Below, piece after piece: positions 36,094-48,800 of a DNA stretch of 64,000 nucleotides. Every line of letters begins with the position of its first letter. Position 1 is the first letter of the stretch. The position numbers were made by a program, and so were the translations under genes. The notes beneath the pieces are model-generated. The model was not told where the DNA came from. It did no database searches and saw only the letters and a list, made by a program, of their open reading frames with translations. The stretch is from Sitta carolinensis. Lineage: Eukaryota; Chordata; Aves; Passeriformes; Sittidae. The DNA lies in assembly GCA_032173965.1 (NCBI GenBank), contig JAVUNC010000025.1:17560001-17624000 (forward strand), in the 5' to 3' direction.

Positions 36094-39000
36094 GCCACAG
36101 CTTTTTTTAAGTATTTAGCTTTTTTTTCATCCCCTATGTGTGGATTTCAGGGAAGTTTTCATTACCTGGGGAATGGTGTCAGTAAGTAGCACACATTTTT
36201 TACACAATGAACTCTCACCACCCTGCCAGATACGTTCTTATTGAATTTAGGACAGGGTACCAAAAACTCACAGACAAAACCCATTGTTGAGATAAACCTG
36301 GAAAAAACCCCAACAAAACCAAAACAAAGCACAATTGCTTCAAGGCTCCCAAATTCCTAATTAATTCAGAAAACAAATTAACCCTAGCCCCCTATCTGCA
36401 GTCCCTCTGCAGAAGAACCACGGTGGGAGGTGAGCCCTTTATCTCACTTTCAAAATCCTTTTCAGCTGATCTGGGGTCACAGATGCTTAAAAGCACTGCA
36501 TGTCCTGATTTTGTATGACAGTCACCAATTTGCCAGCTTGTGTAAGTCCCTCACTGCCTTAGGGCTGCCCCACACCCCTCTGGGTGTACCAGAGCTCCGT
36601 GCCTGCTTCTGCACCCTCCCACCCCTGGAAGCTTGGCCCAGCCAATACATCTGTGCTGATCTGCCTTGCAGACAGTTTGTCCCATGCATTTTCAGTTGGT
36701 TACTCTGAAAGTCTGAAAAACTGTACTTAGTGCTATCTCTTTTGGAGCCAGCCACTTCCTCTTGGTATCAAACTCGGAAGAACCCCATAGCCACAGCTGA
36801 AAAGCCTTTTCCCTTTCCACGTTTGAAGATCTTTCCCAAAAGTGGTCGCTAGGATGTCCTTGGTGGGGGTTGAAAAGGCTTGGAACAAGCCAATGCTTGT
36901 GTTAGTTCTATTGAAAGTGAGCAGGATGTTCTTCCCTGATAGCTGCCTGGCTTCGAGGGCAGGAATCACAGGAAAACATCCACAGCTCCAGGGCAGCTTA
37001 GCAGAAGAGGAAAGTCATGGCTTTTTCTGTGCTGCATGGTAACACAAAGGCAGGAAACAAAAGAACAGGATTCACTTGGTGTGGAGAAAACCCTGCCACC
37101 CAAATCAGCACTGATGATTTGTGGTGGTTGTATGTGGAGGGTCCCAGGTGCCTCCCTGATCTCCAGCTTAGCTGAGCTATCTATGTCCATGCCACATCCG
37201 TGCTGCTGGCAGCCACAGCTGGGGAGGAACAGGCACTTCTCAGCACACCATGCTCCACCCCATCAGAAATCTGCTTAGGGAGAGAACCATGAGCAGGTTT
37301 GGGATACCAGAAAGCAGTTACACAGGCGTTATATTTCTCTTTTCAGGGACAGAATGAAAACTTCCAATTCCCAAGTTTTCGGGACAGCGCTTTTCAACCG
37401 TAATAGGTATACATAATCAGACATAGAAGCCAAGCACAGTATAAGGTTTTCTTTCCCTTTCAAGCATTCCATCTCTTCCTGGGACTCTCTCACTAGCAGA
37501 CAAGGCTGGGCCCAAGAAATTTCAATTCTAGTCCATTGGAGCTGGATTTTGAAATAAAGAGTTGCCAAAAGAGTACTACCAGCATGCTCTATGCTTTCAG
37601 AATGGTTTACTTTCACAAAGTAGTGTTTTCACCAGTCTGGTTTAAAACAGTTTTCTGAACAGAATGAAATTCCAAGGACTCTTTTGCTGGATAACCTTGA
37701 CAGACTAGTGTCCCTTCTTAGCTGAGTTAGGGAGCAGACAGAATTCATGTGCCAAAACCCAAACCTCTACAGGACAACTTCTGTTAAGTACAAACTAAGC
37801 CTCAGTTTGTCGGTGTTTGAGAAGGTACTCTGTAGATGTCTTGAAGTCATCAGACTAAAGATGTGAATGAGGGCAAAGCATTACTGGTAGATAATGTGAT
37901 CCTGGCTTCAAACCTGCTTCTTTCTGCTTCTTTATGGGTCCCCATATCTTTGACAGAGAGTGTTAGAGCAAGAAGGACAAAAATGCTGAATCTCTCCCAG
38001 CTTTGGTAGTTGTGGAGAGGTGACCTGGGGGCTTTGAGCACCAGCCTCTGTTAGTGCAAATACAAACCACTGAAAAGCACCAAAGCTTTCTCACTGAAGT
38101 AAAGGCATTGGGAACAGGAGATTAATGGGTTGCCAGCTGTGTCGGCATGATAAGTCAAGCAAGAACCCAGAGGCTTTCAGCTGAAAATGGATTGAGACCT
38201 CAGTGGGGACACATGGCAAATCAGCCAGAAGCCACACATGGAAAACTGAGCAAGGCAGCATGGGCAAACATTCCTTATCTTCGCTTTACGTCAATAGAAA
38301 TGACATTGTAAAAGAGGCAGCAAAGTATTTGCTGGAGAGGAGGAGGGAAAGGTCCACAAGATTTCTTAGCTATACATGTAGGTTTTAAAATGTTACTGTT
38401 TTCCTCGGAAACTTGTCATTGAAACAAGGATCCAGCAAAAACCACCCAGCAAGTTCTTCCAGAAATCTTGTTTGCTTGTTTTGGTGGATTTAGCTGAGCT
38501 GTGTTGGCAGGAATCTGCCTGCCACTTCTTTTGTGCTCCAAAGGCAGTCGGGAAACTACAACCTCTTAAACCAGTCTAAAGCACAGCTGTGATAATTACA
38601 CCATCTACTATGATTTGCCACAAAATAGGACTCAGGGGAGAGGCAGACCTCAGAAGTCTGGGCTTTCCAAAAGGTGATGTTGCCTGCAGCCATGTCCCTG
38701 TTTCCCACAGCTCCTGGTCTTAGAGCAGCCGAGCCCAATTACCTTCATTGGCCTTTTCTTTGCTTTCTGGTTTTATTGATTTCATTAAGACTAATTAACA
38801 GAAGAGTGGAAGAATCCCAGATTACTTGTGTGTTTGGTTTTTTTTTTTTTCTTTTTTTGCCGCTGGTGGTGGTACTTTTCATTTTGCTGAGTTTTCCTTT
38901 TGCTTTTAAGCAACTGTATGCAAGAAAATCATCTTTCCTACCAGAGGCAATATTGAAGAAGACTCAGCAAGGAGAAAAACAATTAAGGTAAGGCCAGGAG

Positions 39001-42000
39001 TAGGTTTTGCCTCCTCCTCCCTCAGTTTTGCAGGTGCACCCTGAGTGGGTAATGGGCCCTGACTGCAACTCTGCAGTCAGTGCCCTGGAGCAGGGAAGGG
39101 CACAAATACTCCCTCCACACAGGTGTGCAGGTGTCAGTGGGAGGGGAGCTGGGAGAAAAAACAGGCTGGGATAAACACAGCTGGAGCCTCACAACCTGGA
39201 TCTGTAAGGCCCTTGGATCCATCCCTGCCCTGTGGAGCCTTGGGCTGGCTGCTGGCCGGAGCAAAGCTCATCACTGGGTTATGGGCAGGGCATGGGAAAA
39301 ATGAATGGAAACGTTGGAATGGAGAAAATGGAAAATCCATGGTGCTGAACTGCTTTCTGTTTTTCTCAGGAGAAGAACTTCAGGCAATGAGTCTGTAAAG
39401 CAGTGAGCAGCTTCTACTCTTCTTGACCCTACTAATTTCCTCTGCACAAACTATCCATATGGATTTGACATGTGGCCTTTGAGAGGCCCTGAGGCCTCAT
39501 ATGTCTCAGTAAGTCAAAACGTATGGGGTAGAGAAGCCATGTCCCTGCCTAAGCTTCTGCAAGTCCCTCAGGGTCAAGTTAAGTGCAAGCCTGATCCTGC
39601 TCTCTGAACCAGGCTTGCCTGGTGCATTCTTTGATATGCCCAGCCTGGTGAGGCTGCAGAGCACAAGAATAGGTGCCACACATGGTCCTGGGCAGCTCAG
39701 CATCCCCACCAGACCAGGAACACATCTCCAAGGCTGGCTCATCCTCACCAGTTTGAAGCCCTGGGGCTGGGGCAGGATCTCAAGAAAAAAGAGAGCGTGG
39801 GACTTGAAGGCTTCTCTGGAGTCATGTACCCCTTTTAGTGTTTCTGTGAGTCTGCTTCTGCCCTCGAACCCAGGGGCTTAACAGTACTTCCCTGCTCCCC
39901 AGGGATGCTGGGGTGAGTCAATCCATTAAAAGCTGTGCACTGCTGAGACACCAAGTCTACAACCACATAAAATAATAAAACAGTCTGGGGAGTGTTTTTC
40001 ACTTCCAAGACCGATTGACATGCCCAGCCATTCCCAGGGAGACAAGCTCCTGTCCCCCAGAGCAGGAGAGCTGTGCCCTAACCACCTGCAGAGAACCACC
40101 CTAGCTCCTGAAACATGCCTAGGTGTTGGCTGCAGAAGTATTTGCTTGGTCTGGGACAAACCCACGCAAGGACAATGCCAACCATTTAACTGTATGGGCA
40201 ACTGCCTGGGCCTGTGCCCTGCCTCCTCTTTATTAATTTATTAGTACCTTGCTGCTGGCCTACACTTGTACAGAAAGAAAACTTGCCATGAATAAGGGCA
40301 ATAAAGTGCCTGTGAGGGGAAAGTTTAAAGCATTTCATTTGTTTTGCAAGAAAAAGGTGCATTCTCCTCTGCAGTTCAGTCTCTCTGGTCACTGCAGAGC
40401 TGGGTTTGGTCGATGCAAGTAGTGTGATTTTTTTGTTCAGTGCCTGCCAGAGAGAGACTCCATGGCCACGCATCACTGCCACCCCAGCAGATGCTGCTGC
40501 TGCTGTTATGAACAGTACTGCAGCCAGGTTTAAGACAGGGATGAAATGCTCTGAGCAGCCAGCTTACCAAAGAGAACAAAGAAATTATTATAGGCCCAGG
40601 GAAAAAATAAGGGGGAAAAAAAACCTAAAAAGAAAACAAAGAGCCATTGACAAGAGACACAAATTAGCTGGGTCTCGAGTGTCCTTCCCCATCTGATAAA
40701 ACAAAAATGTCCAGAGCAACAATTAACAAAAAAAATATGAGGGGTAGAATATCTGTTTAGCTCCAGGTACTGACTACAACACAGGGCTCTCTTTTTTTGT
40801 TGTTCCCATACTTTGGGTTTTCTTGGGTCTTGGTTAATGTAGAACTGATTGTACGTGTGTGTGTGTGTTGTGGTCCCCATGGGTTTGAAAGCTGCCTTTT
40901 GCAAAGGAAGGGAGGCCCTCTTGAAGGGCAGCAAAGGAGCAAAGTGGGCTCAGAGGATACAGGCATGTGCTTTGGTTGCTCCGAAGGAAATACAGCTAGG
41001 GGTAGGAATTAGCTCTGGAAAAACACTCAGAACTAGAGGCAAATCCAGCAGGTGTTTAGGGTTGGGAAGGCTCTGCCAAATGAAAGCAATGGAAGAGAAA
41101 AGGAAAGCTGTGGAAAGTGCTGCTCCTGGGCTGCTCTGGGGCACGTTGGTTGTGGCTGGCTCACTGGCCAGCATTGAGGTGAGAAAAGCCCTGCTATAGG
41201 GCCTTAAGAACAATGGGGAGCTGAACACTCTTCTCTTTTGCCACAGCAAAGGGAAAGGAAATAATCTGTTCTCCGCAGTATGTGGAGGCAGATAAGGAAG
41301 CAAGTAACGAGCCCAGACTGCAGCATGCAAAGCTCAATACAGATGGCAGAACATACTTTCCAGAGGAGTGGACGACTGCATATTGCAGTTGCCTCCAGCA
41401 ACTGAAACACCCAGGGCTGTCAGGAATGGTTAGGAACAGCTCATTTCATTTCTAGGTAGCTGAGATGCAGAGGGGTTTCCTGACAATCACTCTTCCAACC
41501 ATATCTTTGTGAAAAAATCCAAAGACTGTCAAGGGCTAGGTTCCATGGTGACTTTCACTGACAGCAGAAATGAAACCAGACAAAGGATAGGGTACATTTC
41601 AGTGCTCTTGCTCCCTCACTGTAACTTTTGTTTGTGTGGAAGCAGATGCACCCGTTCCATTCACTTTTTCTCCACTCACTTCACTGACCAGCCTCTCTTG
41701 TCCTGTGGATTGTCTGTGTCCCTGAAGGGCAGCCCAAAAACCACAGGAGCAGATATCTTCATGAGAGCCCTTTTGGATCCCTTCCTTGTGTGTGCATAGC
41801 TGACCAGTGCCAGCACTGCCCCAGGTTGTCTCTGTGGGTGAGGCACGCACAGGATGCTGGGCTCCGAGCAAAGCCCTGCTTGTCTCGTGCTGCCGCCACT
41901 GCCTGTCAGAAGACATAATCAAGACCTGTCAGATATACATCTAGGTTCTGTCTGTACTGGATTTTAGATTGCTCTCCACCAGAGAAAGATCACAGAAACA

Positions 42001-42373
42001 AGAAATGACACTTGCTTCTCATAGTCTTGTGTTTGAAAGTAGTTGTTGTTCTTAGCTATATTATATCATTTACCTGTATCATGCCATCTTTCTATGGTCT
42101 CACTGGAAAAATCTCCATTTGGTTTTCTGTGGTTCCTCTTTCCTTCCCTGCTGGATTGACAGGCTCAGGTGGTACCCTTGAAATTGGTGTAAATTCATTT
42201 GACTTTGCACAGCAGCTAATGGCACCATGGGTTAGTCAGTCATCATTTCCCCAAAAACCTTATTGCCATAGAATATAGTGGAAGGGGAAAGCCCTATCTC
42301 TGTTAGTAAATAATTTAAATTTCTTTTGTCGGTAAACTGAGGAAGCATAAATTGAAGGTGAAGAAATAAAAAC

Positions 42374-42392
42374 TTTTTTTTTTTTTTTTTTT
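42374..42392. repeat. Poly(T) run
   Basis: An uninterrupted T run of about 19 bases, with no recognised mobile element attached. Confidence 0.85.
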
Positions 42393-42950
42393 CCCCAATG
42401 CAGTGGGAACTGGCTTCTGCAAACCCCCATGCAGCTTGCTTCCCTGTTCACTGAAGTGTAAATGTTCTTGCGTTCAAGGCCTCTCTCCCCTGACTGGAGC
42501 TCTTCTGCATGGCTTGTCCTTCACAAATTAAGTGACAATAATAAATTGTCCTACTTAAGCAAGGGACCCATTTCACCTCCTTACCACAATCATTGAAAAA
42601 TGGCAATGCTAAATACACTTAAAGATCAAAGGCCTGGTATGCAAAATAGGTCCTGTGCAGGAAACTGATGGGCTACTTTGGGTTTTGTCACTGTGGGGCT
42701 ATTGCCTTGACAAGTTAAAATATCAAAATATCCCTTGTCAGCCTCTGTAGCAGCCTAGACAGAGAAGGAGCCATCAAAACATAACTGAATACTGTCTTTC
42801 ACTACAGTCACTGAGTGGTTAATTTTTTTTTTAAGCTTTAATTGTCTTTGACTTCAGGTTTGGCTATTAACCCACCAACTGATCATTAACTCTGCTGACT
42901 GAATGACTGATTTTCAGAGGATCTGTACTAAGAAAGATTTAGTTTGGGGT

Positions 42951-42987
42951 TTTTTTTTTGTTTGTTTTGTTTTTTTTTTTTTTTTTT
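42951..42987. repeat. T-rich low-complexity tract
   Basis: Two long T runs separated by GTTTGTTTTG. No retroposon body is recognised next to it. Confidence 0.85.
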
Positions 42988-45663
42988 CTGATGGACTTTA
43001 GTATCTCCTACCAGCAGACAGACAACCTATTGAATCCCCTGTAAGACTCCGGGGCTGAGCAGGGAGGTATTGCAGGTTATCTGCATAGAAACACACTGCT
43101 CAGAGCTGATAAATTCACTGACACTCTATCCTGCTTTCCAATTTAACTCAAGCCTTGCTAAGCAGCAGGAGAAACCTGAATGAATTGTTGAGGGTCACAG
43201 CTTGAGGTCCTTAATCAACATTCCCAGCTTAATCAACGGGAGTTTGGCAAGCCTAAAAAGCCAATCAGGATATTTCTGGCATTTCCCCTGGTGCTTGTCC
43301 TTTTCCTTCCAGAATGGCTGGTTAAGAATAAATGTAATGTTGATGCAGAAATGATCAAATGTCAATTGGACTCTTTTTTATTAGCCCTTTTGGCTTTAAA
43401 ATGCCTACAGTTGAAATTTTCTAGAGGCAATTTTGCTGGTTAGAGAATGATCTGCTAATAAATGAAAGGAACAATTTTTTTTCATTAATCAACTATTCTG
43501 ACTCACAGTCCATATCCTAAGCCACAAGACCATCCTGCCTTCCTGACTTGAGATCCATAAGACCTAAGAAGCTGACTCTGACTCAGCAGAGAAGAGCTGA
43601 GATTGGACTGCGTTTGCTGCGTGTGTCTTACGAACACAATGCAGACAGAAATAAATTAGGAAAAACTTCTTGTACCACTGGCCCTGATTTCTCCCTGGGA
43701 ATCACTGGGGTTTTGATTGCTCCCTGTGGTATGAGAGTGAATTAAGCTCAGATTTATAAATAGCAGTCTAACCACTGCTCTGCTGACAAGCACAAATGTC
43801 AGGAAATATGTAGTTAGTTACGTTGGTGCTACATCTTTGAACTTTAATTTAAAGTACCTCTGTCATACTAGGGGAACCAGAATAACACATCTGGAACTAA
43901 AAGATTCCTGCTAGACTTTTCACTCTAACTATTTCCAGCTTTCTTCCAGACAGGAGTTTTCAGCAAAATGTTGTCTAATTGAAAAATTCTGATTCCTTAA
44001 AACTATTGTTTTTCTTATGAGACCTACAAAGAAAACATGCCAAATACATCTCTCAAATAAAAGTAATAAGGAAAAAATTATGAATATCAAAGCATCCCTT
44101 TTCCATTGTTGACATTTAGAATAATGTTTTCTTTATTCAAATGTCTTCTACAATTTAAATCATTTTACTTTCAAGTAATAATAATAAAAAATCTTGAAAG
44201 CACTGAAATTTAATATTACCATTGACTCAAACTGTATTTTTATTGTTTGCCTTCAAATATTTTCCACAGCTTTGTTTTCTATCCCATTTTGTGACTTGAC
44301 TTTTTCCATTTCAAGCACCTTCTCTAGGCTGAAAATGGCAACCAGATATTTTGTGCCTGAATAAAAAATAGGATGGAATTCCAACTAAGACCGCTCACAT
44401 GTGCCTCTGGAATATGTTCACAGAGGAGCAGCACACCTGTGCTATGGCTTCAGATATAACAGCAAGGCTTTGCTGTAAGTCAGCCAGGTGAGGAGTGCTC
44501 CATCAGATTGATCATGCTACCACCCTCCTGTACGGAGCTGCTAGCATGAAGTTCAGCAGGACTACAGAGTGGCAGGACCAGACAAAAACTGGGGGAGAAT
44601 AATTTTTCTGCATACATTTTACTGATTTTTTCCATTGCAGAAGTGCAATCATGTTGATTCACAGTTGGCATGATGAATGCCCAAGTGTAACAAAAGCACC
44701 AGGTTTTCCAGTGTTCTTTTTCAGTGCTAAAACCCACAGAAAAATCTGTTTGTAAGCATAGGGAAGGACTGTTCCTGGTGGAGACAAAGCTCACAGTGAC
44801 ATTCCAGCTATAGTATTAGAGCCAAGGAATTGCAGAGGCAGCTGCTGCCTGCATTTCCCATGTTGCATGCCTGCCTCCAGCCCTGCAGAGCAGTGGGACC
44901 AGGAGTGCATCATCCAGCACACGTGTAAAATTGCCTCCTGAGGCTCAAGCTGTGGCAAGATCCTATCAGAAAGATTTATCCAGCTCCCAGGAATGAAATA
45001 TCACCCCAGTCAATATAGTTCATAGCAGGGTCTCCAGCAAAATCCCCAGTATATAACTACAGCCACCTCCAGCCACAGTTGTCACGGCACCCGAGGGCAG
45101 AAACCACAATAAAGCCGGGACCCAGGAGCAGCAGCTCTGTGCCAGCTGTGCTTGCTGTGTGCCCGGGGCTGGGATGCTGAGCGGCTGGGGCCGAGCTGCT
45201 GGCCCTGGGGCTGCCGGCACATGGAGCTGGGCAGCTCTGGGGCAGCTTTACTGATTGAGTGTTGTGCTGGATGATGGGCTGTGGGCACGGGCAGTAGGCA
45301 CTGCAGGACTCCTGAGCTGCAGGGCTGCTGGGATGAGGAGATGCTGAAATTCGGGCATTTGGGAATTTGGGGCTTGGTGCTAGGCTGTGGGTCTGCAGGG
45401 CTACAGAAATGCACATTTGGTTGCAGGTCTGCTGGTGTGCTTGGTTGTGGGACTGCTAGCACACCGAGCTGGGGAGGCATGAGGCTTCTGGGTGCTGGGC
45501 ACAGGGAAATGTTTGGCTGGAGGGCTGTTGGATCCAAGGCCGAAGGACTGCGGAGCGGAGGGGCTGAAGGACTGGCTCTGCAGGGCTGCGAGGCTGCATG
45601 CTGGGCTAGGCAAGGTTCGAGGTGGGGGAGATGAGGCTCTGCTGCGCTGGGCTGGGCCCAGAA

Positions 45664-45763
45664 TGGGGATGCGGGGGTCCCGGGATACGGGGGTCCCGGG
45701 ATGCGGGGGTCCCGGGATGCGGGGGTCCAGGGATGCGGAGGTCCAGGGATGCGGCGGCGGGGG
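45664..45763. repeat. 16-bp GC-rich minisatellite
   Basis: Six copies of GGGATGCGGGGGTCCC and variants (GGGATACG, GGATGCGGAGGTCCA), degrading into a GCGGCGG run. It sits at the edge of a broader, degenerate GC-rich stretch (45130-45760) with recurring GGGCTGCTGGGATG-like words. The long open frames on both strands here follow from low complexity. Confidence 0.9.
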
Positions 45764-45848
45764 CTCCCTCTGCTGGCCCTGCTGCCTTGGCGCCCTGGAG
45801 CCGCCGCTTCCCGGCGCACCCGTGCCCTGCTACAGCCGCAGCTGCAGC
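45749..45848 (+). other. Candidate short first coding exon (unproven)
   Basis: An ATG opens MRRRGLPLLALLPWRPG and continues, 33 residues in all, with about eight arginines and no acidic residue, like a mitochondrial presequence or signal-type N-terminus. It runs straight into a good donor, CTGCAGC|GTGAGT. The surroundings are CpG-rich. I found no convincing second exon downstream, and composition alone could produce this. Function unknown. Confidence 0.25.
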
Positions 45849-45859
45849 GTGAGTTCACA

Positions 45860-48800
45860 GAGATACCCACAATACCTAGGTGGGGTTTCTTTCCCTTTGT
45901 GCCTAGAACTGGCAACAGGAGCCTGCACGCCCCATGTGCGGTGTCCTGTGGAGCCATCAGGTTACTGATTTATTCCATTAGCCACAGCTTAGAGATCACA
46001 AGTTCTTACTCTTGAGGCCACTTTTCCACTGGCTGGAATCACTCACACGACACCAAACCTTGGCATCATCCTTGTTTGCAGCTTGCTGTGGCCGTGTGTG
46101 TTGCACAGCCGTGGGCAGGAATGGCACCCGATGCCCTCATCATCCCTCTTGTCCAAACTGCACAGCAATCCTACTAAGCACCACAACAAAATTCTGCTTA
46201 TAGGTACTTAATGGATCTAACTCTCCTTCTCCCAGGGACAATTGGGACACGTACACAAGTACTGAATGTTGGGGGTATTTTTATTTCCTTATTGGATATT
46301 TTTGCTTCTTACTCTTAAAAAACCTCCAATACCAGGTGTGTCCTAGTGCAAGTATGAATAGCCTGTACTGCACTGGCTTCTTCATCTCGTCTTGGATGAA
46401 CTAAATAATTGCTCTCCTGATTCACTACTCATCAAATGTAGGCAGTGCCAGCCCCTCGGACACGGCACGCAGTGCAGTGAGTTCCCCAGAGCTGTCCTGT
46501 ACCATTTGTGCAGCGTTAGCAGCACTGCTACACCTCAGGGATTGAGACCTGGCACAGTGTTTCTCAGCACTCGTGCTCCATGTATCACTTCCAGAGCTTT
46601 TCAGAGCAAAACCTGATGCTTGAAGTGCTCATGGACAGCCGGAAGAAAACACACTAATTTTTACCCAATTTTTAATTTGCATACCCCAATATTTACCAAC
46701 AGAGGTGCAGACCATCTGTCGCAAATTTAAGGCGACTGGCAACAGGGTTGATTTTCTTAGCTCCCTTTCCCCAACAGATAACCCTCAGGGCCTGCAGACA
46801 ATAGGCTGCAAACTGTTAGCATTGACAGATGAGCTTCTTCCCCTTCCATACAGCTTGGAAAACTGCTTGCTTGTCTCTTATTTAAATAAATGAAATATTC
46901 CAACTCCAGACAATGTTAGACCAATAACAGTAAGAGGGACCGGTTTAGGATTTGAGTCTCCTACCTCCTGATACTTTCATCCCTCCTCCCTCTGTTCTAG
47001 CATCCCTTTTATAGGTTTTGAGTTAATACAAAAACTTAATACAAACTCAGAACGTTAACCAGGATATCTGGGTAAGGTGAGGGACAAAAAAATCATTTGA
47101 AAGGTATTGGTATTTCAAGCTGTAACCTTGATGAGCTTATTTGAGCTAGGTGGGGATTTACAGTCTTTTCTATACCAGCAACACAAAAAGAATCACTTTA
47201 TGCCTTTTCTACTCCTCAGCCAACTGATCTTGTCTGCATCAGTGCCCAGGCATGGGAGTCTGTCTCAGAAAGAACCAAACACACATAGCTGCAGCACCAG
47301 CATGAATACAGGATGCACAGAGCAGGACCACATTTTGTGCTGCAGACCCATGAAGGCAAGCCTGGCTTGCAGCTCGCATACAGGCCTGCCAGGATACCAG
47401 AGTGTGCTGCAGCATAGGTGTGTTCAAACCCTTGCACTGCAAAATACTGGAGCTATTTTAAGGAAGGGGAAGCATCTGGCTAAAAAACAAGCTGTGTGTG
47501 TTTGGGTCTGGCTCATTTAAAACCCTTGATTCTTCCAGAATATTGGAAGTAATGAAAGTGCCTGCAGTAAAGTACCTGATAAACCTCTCTTCCTCTGTAG
47601 AGAGGGTAAATGCATGTCATTTTCCAATTAGCTGTTGCTCTGAGCAATTACGTTGATCGAATAATTGAATAAGTGACAGGAATGCAAATTCTGGAGACAG
47701 TTAATTTCATTCATCTGCCAGTTTAAAGTCTGACTTGCATGAACACATAAACCAGGCTAACGTGTTATTTATAACTTTGAAAATGCAATTATAATAGTCA
47801 AACATGAAGAGTTGTGTGTGTAGAGAGGAAGATTTCTGCAAGTAAATTATAATAATAGCATAATGAGGGAATTTTTTCTTTGTAGCCAGCATGTAGGACA
47901 GGAAGGATGTGAGACTTGTGTTTGAGGGAGTGAATAAGGCTGATGTCAGCATTAGCTGGTCTGAATGTAGGGCAGAGGGTCAGTAAGCCTTACCCTCTTA
48001 TTTTGTGAGAAATTGTATGTGTCCTCCCCCAGGGATGGTCAAGGAGAGCTAAACATGTCCCCTAGCTCCCCATACTCTTCTGTCCAAGTGAAGCTGAGCA
48101 TCACTTTGGATGGAGAATCAGGACTGTGATCGTTGCGTGAAGGTGGGTGCTAGAGATACAAACTAGGTGTTTTCTGCTTGGGGTTGGTCTTGGGTGAGCA
48201 TCACGGTGCTCTGGAAAAAGCTCCAGTTGAGTGTGCTTGACTACAGGTTACTTGGAACAGCCTTGAAGTCGAAACCAGGTCCTTGACTTCCATCAGAAGT
48301 ATCAATCCTTCTTGCGAGTCTTCTTCAGGAAAAAAAGTAATAATAGTAATAATTTTTAAAAAGCTCATCAGGAATGCAAATCATTTGATTTTCTTCTTAC
48401 AGCTATCTTTAGATTGTCTTAACTGATTGTACCTTTTATCTGAACCCCCTGTAGCAACCTGGCCTACAGTCCAACAGGCACTAATGAGCAGAGATTCACA
48501 GTAATAAAAGTAGTGTGCAGGCATGAGCCACTGCCTCCCAGGGAGTATTACCTGTTTGAGCACTACACTGGCTGCAAGGAGGAAATCTGTGCAATTAATT
48601 GCTTCCTGATTAAAGGCATTTGCAGTCTGGCCCTTAAATCTTCAAGGCCTGAAAGCACATGCTGAGTTAAACATGGAATTTGCTCACAGTACTGGAAAAC
48701 ATTGCCTCAGACAGCAGGATTCAGTGTGGTAATAAACACTTTCCAGCCTAAGCATATTTTACCCCAAGCCGAGTACTTAGAAAATGCCCCAGTCCAAACT

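Larger units (their letters stand above)
32140..45129. other. Gene-free stretch upstream of RHOU
   Basis: 13 kb without a recognised gene on either strand. It holds the (TA)n, two T-rich tracts and conserved-element-like sequence at about 33300-33440 and 43060-43470. Confidence 0.65.

Noticed and set aside
45082..45957. 291-codon minus-strand open frame, rich in Pro, Ser and Ala
   Set aside because: Low-complexity translation of a degenerate GC-rich repeat; no domain is recognisable, and the start and context do not support a gene.
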